NCBI GenBank assembly: GCA_038025085.1
Contig: CM076151.1
Span: 9,801,001 to 9,865,000, forward strand
Reading direction: 5' to 3'
Origin: Tetragonia tetragonoides
Lineage: Eukaryota; Streptophyta; Magnoliopsida; Caryophyllales; Aizoaceae
Length of the DNA: 64,000 bases
The notes beneath the pieces were generated by a model. It worked only from the letters and a program-made list of their open reading frames with translations. It did no database searches and was not told the origin of the DNA. Below, piece after piece: positions 11,217 to 24,000 of this stretch (positions within the stretch are counted from its first letter, which is position 1; each line of letters begins with the position of its first letter). The translations under genes and the position numbers were made by a program.

Positions 11217-12452
11217 TCAGCTCTTCTCTGCTGCATCAGTAGCAGGGGTAGCTGGAGAGGGGTTCAGGGTAATCACCACATTGTCATGGACGCCTTGTAG
11301 TAACAGTTCTCCCTCATATGTCAAGATTTTCCTTTTCTTTGCAGCTCTTAATGTTCCGACAAGTGCTTCAAATATGTTTGCACAGCGGTCATCATGGAAC
11401 AGGACACCAAATGTTACCTGTTATGTAAGGATCAAACAACATTCGACTAATCAGAATGCAAGTTAAAACTCAATCCTCAAAACTATAACATGTTTATGAA
11501 CTTCCAAGTTTTTGAGTTCCGAGTTATTGCGACTTCCCTTAAACAAATGTGCATGAGGAGAGTGCATCAACGTGTACATTCACTTTCAACATCCAGTATT
11601 TTCCTGATGAAGACATTATTTAGTTACGTTTGATTGGAGATGTGAAACAGGTGGTTTCAGTCTATCAGAAATGAACTACCAATGATGTCACAGTCTATTG
11701 AATGAAGTGTTAAATTGTTGTCTGTGTGCTTAAAGCTAGCAAGCAACCAGAGTTTTTTCCACTGCCTAAAACTGTGCTCAACAAAATGAATCCCTTGTCA
11801 ACAAGACTTTCCTTCACAAAAAATTGGAGCTTGACAATAATTCTAGCTCCACTAGTCCTTCAATGGAGAAAGTTAAAGATCAACCACCAAATACCAATAT
11901 TCTTGTTTCGGTACATAAGGAGATTAAACCACTAATATAAATAGGATCCAAAAAAATTTAATCTTTTTGTTAACATTCTTTCAAAGATTTCAATTGTGGT
12001 CAATTTACTCAAAATGCTGAGATTTTCAATAGACTATTTGTTGGTATCCAAGCTTGAAAATCAATTTGCACCATAAATGTTGAATGTTACAAGTCACTAG
12101 TGTACCCAATTTTCCAATCAGATCCTGCATTTTTAGCTGTCTCAAATCCACAGAATGAGTAAATCACAGATTATAAATTTAACATCAATGTGAAATTACC
12201 CAGATCAATAAATCACATCAATTTGACAAAACAGACTCAAACTGCAATGGCCCAGATCAATTTAACAAGAAAATGTGAAATTCAGATCATAGATTTTCAT
12301 TGACATGTATATATGAAGATGAGAAGCTGATCAAAATTGGATTGTATTTATAACATAAAGAGATTTAGAACCTTGTAAGACCCATCTTCTTGGATCTGAC
12401 CAAGTCTTTTGATTTCCTCTCTGAGCTTCCCAACCTCTTCTTCCACATTCAT
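11217..12452 (-). CDS. Costars family protein (ABRACL-like), 2 exons, 93 aa
   Basis: Exon 1 is 12452-12372 (27 codons) and exon 2 is 11417-11217 (66 codons plus TGA). The single intron 12371-11418 is GT-AG in phase 0. The N-terminal peptide MNVEEEVGKLREEIKRLGQI and the core VTFGVLFHDDRCANIFEALV followed by GTLRAAKKRKI and GELLLQGVHDNVVITL are the hallmarks of the small Costars/ABRACL fold, a winged-helix-like domain also found at the C-terminus of STARS actin-regulating proteins. Plant members are 80-95 aa, so this one is full length, with a short Ala/Pro-rich C-terminal tail. It is probably cytosolic; an actin-related role is by homology only. The gene is divergent from the GATA gene across about 2.6 kb. 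Confidence 0.93.
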
Positions 12453-12461
12453 CGTTGATGG

Positions 12462-12505
12462 ATTCTCTCTCTCTCTCTCTCCTCTCTTTCTCTCTCTCTC
12501 TTCTG
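12462..12505 (-). repeat. (GA)n tract in the Costars 5' leader
   Basis: On the coding strand the ~40 bases just upstream of the ATG (12452) are an imperfect GA repeat. It lies in the inferred 5' UTR and is a candidate GAGA-type element. It is the counterpart of the CT/GA tracts ahead of the PPR, GATA and DRP3 genes in this window. Confidence 0.75.
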
Positions 12506-14938
12506 TACAGCTCTTTTTTTTCCTTCTTAAAAGGACCCTTGTCCTTTATGCAACCAGACAATGTATACTAATACTAAAAGCTGAAATGAGGATACAAGTC
12601 AATACAGACTGGGAAGAGAATCATGGACAGCAACTTTTGTCCAAGTTAGGACAGATCTCCACATATCTGTCGTAGAAAATAGTAGTCTACTACGACGTTG
12701 AGACATGATACAAATTTAATTAAGTTTGTTTTTTCCAATAAAACGGAGCGGATTGGAATGGAAATGAGTTTACGGTGGAGAACAAGTTGAATTGTACACT
12801 TTAATAACAATAAAAATAAATTATGAGTACATATCAAAAGTTCAAATCCTACATTTTTGGACATGTATATGTGCTACTCACTTCTTAAAAAGTTGCCCAA
12901 AAAATGGGTTTACGCATGAGTTCTAAATACATACTTGTACAATATTTTTGATATGTAAATTAATCTTGATACCCCTCTTTTTAATTTAATACTCACTCGT
13001 CAGTGACTCACTCTATTATTCATTTATACCCATTGTGACTGTATTATCTGAATAAATCTTCCTCACAAATTCAAGGAGTAAATATAGAACGAAATAAATC
13101 AAATACGAAAGTAAAAAAAAGAAAAAGAAAAATAATACAAGTAATAATTTACTCAGCTCTTTGAACGAAGACTCTATAAAATACATATTACAGTCATATA
13201 GTATGAGCATTTAAAATTACTTTATAAAAAAATACGTTGAAATAAAATTTTCATAAAAATTAACTATTATACCCACAAAAATCACCAATATCGGGCGATA
13301 ATAAAGACAATTTTTGCTAGTTTTTGGCAAATTCCTTAAAATTTGTGACAATACCCTTATCCCTATTGTTCCAAAATTTTTTTTACTAGATATCACTACT
13401 AATGTTACTTTTATCTTTTAAAATATTATTATTGTTCCTTACCGATTTCAGTCTAACTAAAAATTATTTTGGTCACAAAACTTTCAAGAGGCATATGCAT
13501 AGAGCATATCCATTATTCTTGTATTTAGATAAACAAATTATTATTTAATAATCATAGAAAAGCCCCTAAAAGGGGTCAAAAAATAAAAAGGGAAAGATCA
13601 TATTCTCCTAAAATTAAGGCAATAAAAAAAAAGAACATAGTGAAAAAAATAGAGGACTTTTTTACTTACTTTTTTTGAGTCTTTGTACTTTGAGAGTTGA
13701 GACAGACAAACTAGTCAAAGGCTTGGTCAAATCCCCTTCCATGTCTCATCTCATGTCTGCCATTCAAATTCCACTACTCAATTAATTAAATATTAAAAAA
13801 AAAAGGGCGCTGTTATTGCCAAACCAAAAAACACTATTCCCAGGCCACTAATTTAGTAAGTTGACAAATTAGCCCTTCATTGTAAAAAAGAAACACTAAT
13901 TATTCTCTCTCTTCATAATATAAATTTGTGTACACTTGCCTTATCTGCAATATTGAGTGTCTGAACATTTTAATCAAAATGATAATTCAAATTAAAATCT
14001 TGCCAAATACATATTGCATTTCATTCATACAAAATATCCAAAAAATAAGTGTTCATACACATCTGATCAGTTGATCAAACAAAATACCTCATTGCATAAA
14101 ACAATTGGAAACCATTGAACAAACATTTATAAAAACTAAAAATCAGAATTGGGCATTTTGATCGACAACTGTAGTGAACCAACTAATTTATGAAAGCTTC
14201 TAAAAGCTCCCATCTAATTTTTGGAATTGTAAGTTAATAACTTGCCAAACTCCCAAATTCTGATTTCCTAGTTGGGTAATTCATGTATTCCTTCTATGAA
14301 TGATTATTCTTCACTTTGATGCACCACTGAATTGGTACAATAATGTTACTCCTTTTAAACTTTTCGTTCTCGACAATGAGATCCAAATAATTCTAAGCTA
14401 ACTTTTTTCCCAAGAGGTATATTGGTGAATACGCATTTAACATGAGTAAATAGTTTAATTCTGTATCATACCATTTAGGAAAATAATAACATAGTTTTAT
14501 ACTTTTATTCAACAATTTCTCAGATTGAGCACATGGATGACATGCAAACAATTAAGGAAAAATAATAATTTGATTATCATGAATATCAATTTGCTTAATT
14601 ATTGAAGTTGAAGGATCTCTAATTATAATGTATTTCCATAAGTTTGTTTGTAAATAAGGCAATTAAAAATAAAGGAGAGAGAACATGTGATTTACCTTAT
14701 TAATGTGAAGGACTATATTGTCAACTTACATAATTAATGACCTGGTATTAGTATTTTCTGGCCTGACAATAACAGCGGCCAAAAAAAAAATCAAAATTAA
14801 AAAAAAAAATATAAATAAATAAAAAACTTAGTTTGTCCCTTCAGAATTTGGAATGTGGTGTCTTCTTTTTCTCTTTCCTTCTAGTGCTGCCCTGAACTCT
14901 CTGCAACAAAATCTAATCAAATTTTTATCCATTTTTGT
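12506..14938. other. Divergent intergenic region, Costars / GATA
   Basis: About 2.4 kb of very AT-rich DNA with many A and T runs. It must contain both divergent promoters. I see no exon, tRNA, MITE ends or long repeat in it. Open frames here (for example 13016-13210 minus) are low-complexity and were not called. Confidence 0.5.
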
Positions 14939-14985
14939 CTAGAGAGAGAAACAAACCTAGCTAGAGAGAGAAACAATCATAGCTA
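14939..14985 (+). repeat. Short tandem duplication in the GATA-gene 5' leader
   Basis: The unit ctagagagagaaacaa is present twice in tandem with a ~22-base period (ctagagagagaaacaaacctag, then ctagagagagaaacaatcatag), followed by ctaggg and a further GA tract at 15001-15016. It lies immediately upstream of the ATG at 15040. Confidence 0.75.
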
Positions 14986-15039
14986 GGGTTTTCAGTGTAC
15001 AGAGAGAGAGAGAGAGTGTGTGTATTGGATGCTCGGATA

Positions 15040-18000
15040 ATGGAGTTTCACCACCACCACCGTGAACTGGCGGTTATGGAGGATGACGATGACGTCACCA
15101 ATTTCGACGGAGACGAAATGAGCGGCGGCGATAACGGCGGAGATGAGGCGGTGAGCGGCGGCGATGACGACAGCGGCGGAGGGCGTGTGAGTATTGCGAT
15201 TCCAGGCAATGTGTTAACAAGTAGGGCGCTTTGTGAATCTTCACCGTCGACGACGACGACGAATAAGCGAACCGGTGAGCTTACTATCGCTTTCGAAGGC
15301 GAGGTCTATGTGTTTCCTGCTGTCACTCCTGATAAGGTATGGTATTGCTATTTTGGTAAATTCTCTCTCTCTCCTGAGAAATTGGTGAATTTTGGAATTA
15401 GGAGTTTGGTTTTTGAGGTTTTAATTTCAATTTTTGGTTGAGGTTATTTGATTTTATGGTTGTTAACAATTTGCATGCTTTGAGAGTAGTTGATTTTTGG
15501 AATTAGGAATATGATTCCCCCCCCCCCCCCCCCTCTTTTTGTTGAGGTTTTGTGGCTTAAATTGCATTTTTTGGCTGATATTCTTTGATTGTTTGCATTT
15601 TGCATGCTTTGAGAGCAAATTTGGAGGTTCTAAGCGAGTAGTTGAATTTCGGATTTAGGAGGGATTTGTTTTGTTTTTTTTTTTTCCCCCCCCTAAGGTT
15701 TTCTGGTTTTGATTGCGTTTTTGGGTAGATATTTGATTTTTGTGTTTTTTATGTGATTGTTTGCATTTTGCATGGTTTGGGAGCTGATTTTGGAGCTTCT
15801 AAGCATGTTTTGAAATTAGGTTTCTTTTTTTTTTTCTTTTTTTTTTTTGAGGTTTTTGTAGCTTTAATTGCATTCTCCGGTTGAAATTATTTGATTTTGT
15901 GGTTCGTATGTGCTTGTTAGCATTTTGCATGTTGTGAGATCAAACTTGGAGCCTTTTTTGTTTTGGGTGGGGAAAGAGGTGTTTGGGGGGAGATTTTGAA
16001 TTACAGGCATGCAGAATGGTGGAAATTTGCTTTGCAGACAAGAAATTAGGTTTCTGTGTCTTGATGTTTTGTGGTAGTCTTCGCACTTTTCGGTTGAAAT
16101 TATTTTATAACGTGGTCTATATGTGGTTGTTTGTCATTTGCATGACGATGCTTGCTTTGAGAGCAAATTTGGGCGGTTGTAAGTTGTTGTTTGAGTATTT
16201 GGTGATAGATTTTGATCATACACATGCAGAATGGAGGACATTTGACTTATAGAGACAAAGGAGCTAGTTTTGAGGGACAAGACTCACAAGAGGAACCAAT
16301 GTTTCCTTCATTTTCCTATCGAAAAGAGTCCAAATTAAGGATAATAGATGGGCTATACTTTGGTTTTGATAGAGAAGCATAAACTTTCCCAAGCTGAACA
16401 ACAAAATGTTTGTAGATTTTGTGTATTTAGAACCAATTGTTGTGTCTGGACTCTGGAGGTATATGGCTGCTAGCCTGCTACTGACATGCCTTGAAGACAA
16501 TGAGTATAATTTTTCTTTGGTGTTTGCATGGCTGTGTGGTATCATGTTACATCTAACAAGTTCATGTTTATTTTTATCTTTTAAGCTCTAAAATTTGACT
16601 TTTATTTTAAGTGATTCAACGGGCAATTTTTGAGTTCTTTCCTATACCGTATGAGTAACAAATAGTTCTTTTAGTGCCTTCTTTTATATTGCTACATGCA
16701 ACATCGTATGACAGCTAAGTTTATCTAATATGTGAGCAAGGGCTTCAACCTCTGGTATTCTTCTATCTGTAGGTGATGATTGTATAGGGATGACTTGTGA
16801 TAGATGCCCTACAAAAATATTTCAATAAGCTGTAATCGCTTGAGATCATCAACAATTTGTGTTGTTGGCTGTTGGTAAATTCGTGTACTTTTGATTTTGT
16901 CAATGAAAATGTTAATTTCTGGACATTTAGGTAAATTTTAGCTAGAGTGCTATATGTATTTATTGCTTTTTAGTCTCCCAAATCTTCAGCTCACAAATTG
17001 CTCTACTTGTCTTCCTGCAAGGTTAAAATCTGATATCAAATGATGGTTTCATCTGCAAATGCTTGAGTGAACAATTGTTTATGCTCTAGTAATAATTGTC
17101 TTTTGGCAGGTCCAAGCTGTTTTGTTACTCTTGGGAGGGCGTGATACATCAACCAGTGTGCCTACATCAGAGTTTCTGCTCCAACAGCACAATATGGTAT
17201 GATTGAAGCTAGAAGTTAGCTAAATATATGTTGAAATAATTTTCAATATTCATAACTGATTACAAATTGACAAATTATTGCAGACATTAGGTGATCCTTC
17301 ATGTGGCTCAAACATCTCACATAGAATTGCATCTTTGGTTCGATTTCGAGAAAAGCGGAAAGAGAGATGCTTTGAAAAGAAAATTCGTTACACATGCCGG
17401 AAAGAAGTTGCTCAGAGGTAATATTTTGCTCCCCTGTGTCGCATTTTTCCAAGAACATCTTCTCTGCTACTACAACAACAACAACAACAACAACAACCCA
17501 GTAATTATCCCGCCTAGGGCGGGGTCTGGGGAGGTCCAGATGTACGCAGTCTTACCCCTTCTAGTCGCCTAGAAGAGAGACTGTTTCCGACAGACCCACA
17601 AAAACATTTTTTTTTTTTTTTTTAAATACATTTTCAAACCCCCCCCCCTTTTTTTTTAAACAGCAATAAAGAATGATCAAAAGGGCGAGAAGTAAAGCGG
17701 TAGACATACTGGCACAAGAAGTCACTAATTAAACAATATATAAAGTGACGGCGACACTGCAGGCTATAAACAAAATGAATCCACCCCTAGTACTAGCCAA
17801 TGCACAACCATAATCTAACGAGGATCCTCTACTCGAATCCTGCTACGCCATAATTTCCTATTTAGGACCAAGTCCTCGGTGAGATCTAGAAGGGTCAAGT
17901 CCTGCCTGATTACCTCTCCCCAAGTCTTCTTCGGGCGTCCTCTTCTTCGTTTACAGTCTCTAAGTGTAATTCTCTCACACCTTCTCACCGGTGCATCTCG

Positions 18001-21000
18001 ATGCCTCCTCCTCACATGCCCAAGCCACCTAAGCCTTGTTTCTTGCATCTTGTTGTCAATATCGGTCACTCCCACCTTGCCTCTCAACACTTCATTCCTA
18101 ATCCTATCTCTTCTTGTAGAGTTGCACATCCATCTAAGCATCCTCATCTCGGTCACCCGCATCTTCTGCACATGCACCTGCCTCACCTGCCAACACTCCA
18201 CCCCATATAGCATAGCTGGCCTGATGGCTGTACAATAAAATTTGCCTTTAAGTTTTAGTGGGATTTTTCTGTCACATAGAACTCCCGTTGCACTCCTCCA
18301 CTTTAGCCACCCTGTCCTGATACGATGCGTCACGTCATCATCAATCTCCCCGTTGCCCTGTATGATTGAACCGAGATATTTGAAACAATCCCTCTTCGGT
18401 ACTACTTCAGTACCAATCTTAATCTCCATATCCGAGTCAACCCCATCTCCTGTAAACTTGCATTCCAAGTACTCGGTCTTTGTCCTACTTAACTTAAATC
18501 CCTTTGACTCTAGTGTATCCCGCCAAAGTTCTAGTTTGGCATTAACACCTACTCTAGTCTCGTCTATCAAAACAATGTCGTCGGCAAACAACATACACCA
18601 AGGCACATCCCCCTGAATAGTCTTAGTGAGCTCATCCATAACGGTTGCGAATAAGAAGGGACTCAACGAAGACCCTTGATGTAACCCAATATCTATAGAA
18701 AATTGCTCAGTTTCCCCTCCTGTAGTCCTGACCCTAGTCCTCACTCCCTCGTACATATCCTTAATCACTCGGATATAGGCGCCTTGGATTCCAAGCACCT
18801 CCACATAACTTTTCTGGGTACCCTGTCATACGCCTTCTCCAAATCAATGAAAACCATGTGTAAGTCCCTTTGTCTATCTTTGTAGTACTCCATAGAACGT
18901 CTAATCAGATGAATCGCTTCTGTTGTCGACCTCCCTGGCATGAAACCGAATTGGTTCTCCGAGATAAGAGTACTCTTCCTTAGTCTTTTCTCAATCACTC
19001 TCTCCCATAGCTTCATGGTGTGACTGAGTAGCTTAATACCTCTATAGTTGTTGCAGCTTTGAATATCCCCTTTGTTCTTGTATAGAGGAATCCGTGTGCT
19101 GAGCCGCCACTCCTCCGGCATCCTGGCGGATTTGAGGATCATGTTGAAAAGCCTTACTAACCACAATAAACCTTCTTCTCCCAAACCCTTCCATACCTCT
19201 ATGGGTATCTCATCTGGTCCTACTGCCTTTCCACTCTTCATCGTCCGCATGGCCCCTTTGATTTCTTCTTTCGTAACTCGACGACAAAAGCTGTAGTTAC
19301 GGTATTGCTCGGATGTGGTAAGATGTCCCAACGAAATGGCTACATCTCCAACATTGTTAAAAAGCTCATTGAAATATCCCTGCCACCTCCTCCTGATGTT
19401 CGCTTCGTCCACAAGAACTCGCCCCGCCTCATCCTTAATACAACGAACTTGATCCAGGTCTCTAGTCTTCCTCTCCCTAGCTCTCGCCAACCTGTACACG
19501 TCCTGTTCTCCCTCCTTGGTGGCCAATTTTTGGTACAAGCTCTCATAGGCTTTACTTTTGGCTTCTGCTACTGATTTCTTTGCCTCCTTCTTTGCCGCTT
19601 TGTAGACTTCTCGCTTCTCCACCCTTTCCTCATCTACAGTGCTATCCATTAGGGCTTTAAAGGCAACCTTCTTGGCCTTTACCCTGTTTTGAATGTCCTC
19701 ACTCCACCACCAGGATTCCTTCTTGCTACTTCCTATCCCTCTTGCAACTCCTAAGGTCTCCTTTGCCGCATTTCTTATGAGATCCGCCACCCCTGTCCAT
19801 ATTTGACTCGCATTGCCTTCTCTTTGCCAGATGCTTTCCGCCTCATCCTTGGCCTTAAATTGACTCCCCAAAGTTCCCCTAAGATTCCACCACTTGATTT
19901 TGGTACAAGTGTGTGCACTTCTCTTCCTCTTCCACCCCTTCATCTTAAGGTCTAAAACGACCATCCTATGTTGGGTCGACACACACGCACCTGGTAAAAC
20001 CTTGCAATCCATGCACAAACCCCGATCGCCACGTCTAACAAGAATGTAATCTATTTGGGTCTTAGCGGTGCTGTTTCTAAAAGTAACTAGGTGCTCTTCT
20101 CTTTTGTTGTAGAAGGAGTTGGTTACCATCAGGTCATACGCGGTCGAAAAATCTAATACCGACGTGCCGCCATCATTCCTAACTCCATACCCGAAACCTC
20201 CATGTGCACCAGAATACCCATCCGGCGTAGCCCCTATATGTCCATTGAAGTCTCCTCCTACAAGGAGTTTCTCACTAGGGGGGATCTGCTGAATAACCTC
20301 GTCTAACTCCTCCCAGAAGCGACGCCTAAGTTGCATATCCAACCTTGCTTGCGGTGCATAAGCACAAATGACATTGAAGGTCTCCTCCTTCACCACAACC
20401 TTGATAGACATGATCCTATCATTGGTTCTCTTCACCTCTACAACATGTTGTTTAAGCTCCTTATCGACTAAGATCCCGACCCCATTCCGTTGACTCGCAC
20501 ACCCTGAATACCAAAGTTTGAATCCATTGATCTCTTTTGCCTTGGCGCCTGACCACCTCGTCTCCTGCACACACACGATATTAACCTTATATTTTTCTAA
20601 AACCTCCACTAACTCTAGAGTTCTTCCCGTGAGTGTCCCTACATTCCATGTGCCAAACCGCAATCTATTTGCCCCAGCTCTCCCCCTTCGAGACCCAAAG
20701 CTCACCTGAGGACTGGCCCTAAATCTACCAATAGAAGTCAAAGACGCCACCCCAACCGAAAAAATGTTCAAGCAGTTAACTCAAAATACTAACTCGAAAA
20801 GCCATGAAACTAAGTAAGTACTAGCGCACCAAAAGGTTAGGAAACACAAAACGTAACTATATAACAACAACTTCTATGCTTGCAAACACAAATTTTTCTA
20901 ACAATAGTACTAATCCGACAACAATGATAATTGTAATAATACTGACAATAATAATAATAACAATAATAATACCAATAATAATGATAATAACAATAGCAGT

Positions 21001-24000
21001 ACTACTAATACTAAAATAAGCTAGGGATACAGACAAAAACAAAAACAGAAACAAACCTTCAATGTCTAGTTGCTTGGGTTGGAGTGGAATAGGGGTGGGT
21101 AGATACTATATAGTTGAGAATGCTAGCTCAAGACTTGCCTCTGCTGTAAGCATTTTGGGTAAGTTATATCTACTGTTTGTGTCATTTTCATTATAAACTG
21201 CTGTTTTCAGTGCCGGCTAACAGAAGATTCAAGTGGTCCCTTTGTTGTTATATCTAGATGCATGTTAAACGAACAATTGGTCATGGAACTTTGTGAACCT
21301 CTACACATTAAAAGTAATGTTCAGCCTAGTTCTGAAGGTGTAGAATGAATGCAGACCTCTTCTATTGTCTTATTGTTTAATTTTCTACTTAGTCTATAAG
21401 TATGTACTTCTTTTGGATCCAGCAGCTATGACAACTATCTTCGCCCTTGGTGGTTTTGCCTTTGTTTGCTTTATGAAATCTTACTTGTGAAGAATTTCAA
21501 TATATGGTTCCTGCATTGAGGTTGCTGAGGAACAATTCCCTTGACATCCCCAAAAAATATATAAATAGGAAATGAGAAAGCACTGGCAAGAGAATCAGAA
21601 ACTTTCGGGTGATGTTGGTTAGTGTCACAAACAGACAATTAGTGTGCTAAAGAGATCATCTTTGGTATCCAAGCTGTTGAATGCTGCCGCCCGAAGTTCA
21701 ACTGCTAAATAGTGCTAGTTGTTTTGGTTAAACTGTTCATTTCACTTCAAGTATCCTTGTCGGATACTTGACACTCCAACATGGATACAAAGTTACAAAC
21801 ACTTGACACTTTATTTATGCCAATGATTAAATCAGAATATACCGAAATCTGACACGCAGACACTTTCTTGTTGGGCACTTGTTGCTGTGTTTGAGTAATA
21901 TGGCAACTGGCAGTGGCGAGGAGCTTGGCTAATTGCTGCTGCAGTTGTAGTTTAGGGATGACTAACTTAATGGAAGCTTAAGTATTATGGTTTTATCGTG
22001 TGAATGTGATAGTTTCTTTTTACTAATTTATGAATGAAATATTATTACTAACATTGTAAAACAGATTTTTATCAAGAGTTCTGATAAAAGTGAGGTTCAG
22101 ATTGTAAAGATGTTCCTTTTATTCTTATGCTGCATAAGTCGACACTTTACACCTTGTTGGCTGATTGAAGGAGATGAAACAATGGCTGCCGTGGTATTTC
22201 TATTTGTTACCATGTTGTAACTGCGGTGTTTGTTAAGAAGCTTTGCATAGAATATATATGATGCAATGCTTAACCATGGTTGCCATTGATACTTATTAGG
22301 ATGGAACGCAAAAATGGGCAATTTGTATCAGTAAAGGATCGTTACAAACTAGCTATTACAAACTGGGATCCTAATAATGGGACACCGCCCCCAGAATGTC
22401 TGTAAGTGTGCAACTTTTTCTTGCATTTTGTCTTGGAATCTTTGGTTCACTTATCAAAGGAGACATATTCCTTTGCTGTAGTTTGCATTACTTGTCTCTT
22501 GGCTTTCGGCACCCTCCCCCTCACCCCACAGTGGCGGATGCAGAAATCAAGTCAAGTGGGTTCACCCTTTGTAATACATAGGACAATTCTTAATTATTGT
22601 ATTGAAATTTTTTAATTTACAAAGGATTTTTTAACAAAAAAAAATTCAAGCGGGTTCGGCGGAATCCACTCGGTGAAGAGTGGATCCGCCACTGTCACCC
22701 CAAACAGCCACACAATCAAAGATGAAGTTTTTTGCTTTCTAAAACAGCCCACGCAGTTGTCAGCATTGTGGAACCAGTGAGAAATCCACACCAGCCATGC
22801 GTCGGGGGCCAGCTGGTCCGAGAACTCTTTGCAATGCTTGTGGACTTATGTGGGCCAACAAGGTGGAGTTTTCCTGAATTTTTTTATATATGTGCTGCGA
22901 CCTTGACATTGTTTCAAGGATTTTTGAATTTAAGACATCTTTGTTCAGGGAACACTTAGGGATCTTACAAAGGCCGGGAGGGGTATACCATATCAGAGTG
23001 AGCCGGTATGTAGTAGGTCATGCATTTTGTTTATGTGATTACACCTTAACATCAATTTCTGCAGCTCATATGTTTTCTTTGACTTGCACACTGCGAAATG
23101 CTCTGTGCTTGTTGCACCCTTCTTCATTATCAAGGATTTGAAGGCTTCTAGTGACTTCCATATTGTTGGATTTCCAGGAGACTCCAAGTGATGTAAAGCC
23201 TTTAGCGATGGAACAAGACAATTCCTATAGCAATCAAGAGGTAATTGTTGCCGTTGGTAATAATAAATATCAAGGTGGTAATACTGTTTGTGATACATGT
23301 CAATTCAATTGGAAGGTTTCCTTTGTCCTTCATTTTTCTCTCTGGGGGTAGGGTGTCTGCATCTCTCACTGTTCACTTTGACACTAACAGGGAAGCCCAG
23401 AGGAGTCAAAGCCTTTAGCTTCTGGATCAGGAAAAATCTCCATGAGGGAGGATGAGAAGGTAGAATTCTGGTGTGAAATTCTGGATTCCTAAGTGTAATA
23501 TGTCTCGGGTGGGGTACTAGAGGTCTGAGATGCTTTAGCAATGTCTCAAATATGCAGTATGTTTAACGCGATGAACCATTACTCTTGTTATGTTTTTCCA
23601 TGTTTTCGTTTCTTGTGACTTGAGTTGATAACGTTTTTCAAAATGCAACAATTAAAATCCCTGTGTTGTTTGCGTCTCGAGTGATGCTAGGAGATTAGAC
23701 GTGCAATGGCAGTATTATGGTGTTTCTGTGAAATTTTTGGTTTGTCTTTTCTTCATTTGTACAAAGCATTCAGGATCAGGTACCAAACAGAACAGGTTTG
23801 AGTTGTGTTCTGTGGGAGGTACATCTGCATCGTAAGGCAGAACTGCTTAATTGGTCACTCGTTTGAGACAGATAATGAAAATACATTTGTTTCTAGACAT
23901 GGAAGGTTGCTTGACAAGCTCTGATGATTGTCTTTGGGCTTCCGAAATTTGATTGAGGAGATAACATAGGACTAAGGTTGGGATGGGGCTGGTGTCAAAG

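Noticed and set aside
20761..21100. A target-site duplication for the RTE LINE (ttctctgct near 17460 versus cctctgct near 21145).
   Set aside because: The match is short and imperfect and the 5' end of the element is not fixed, so it cannot be claimed.
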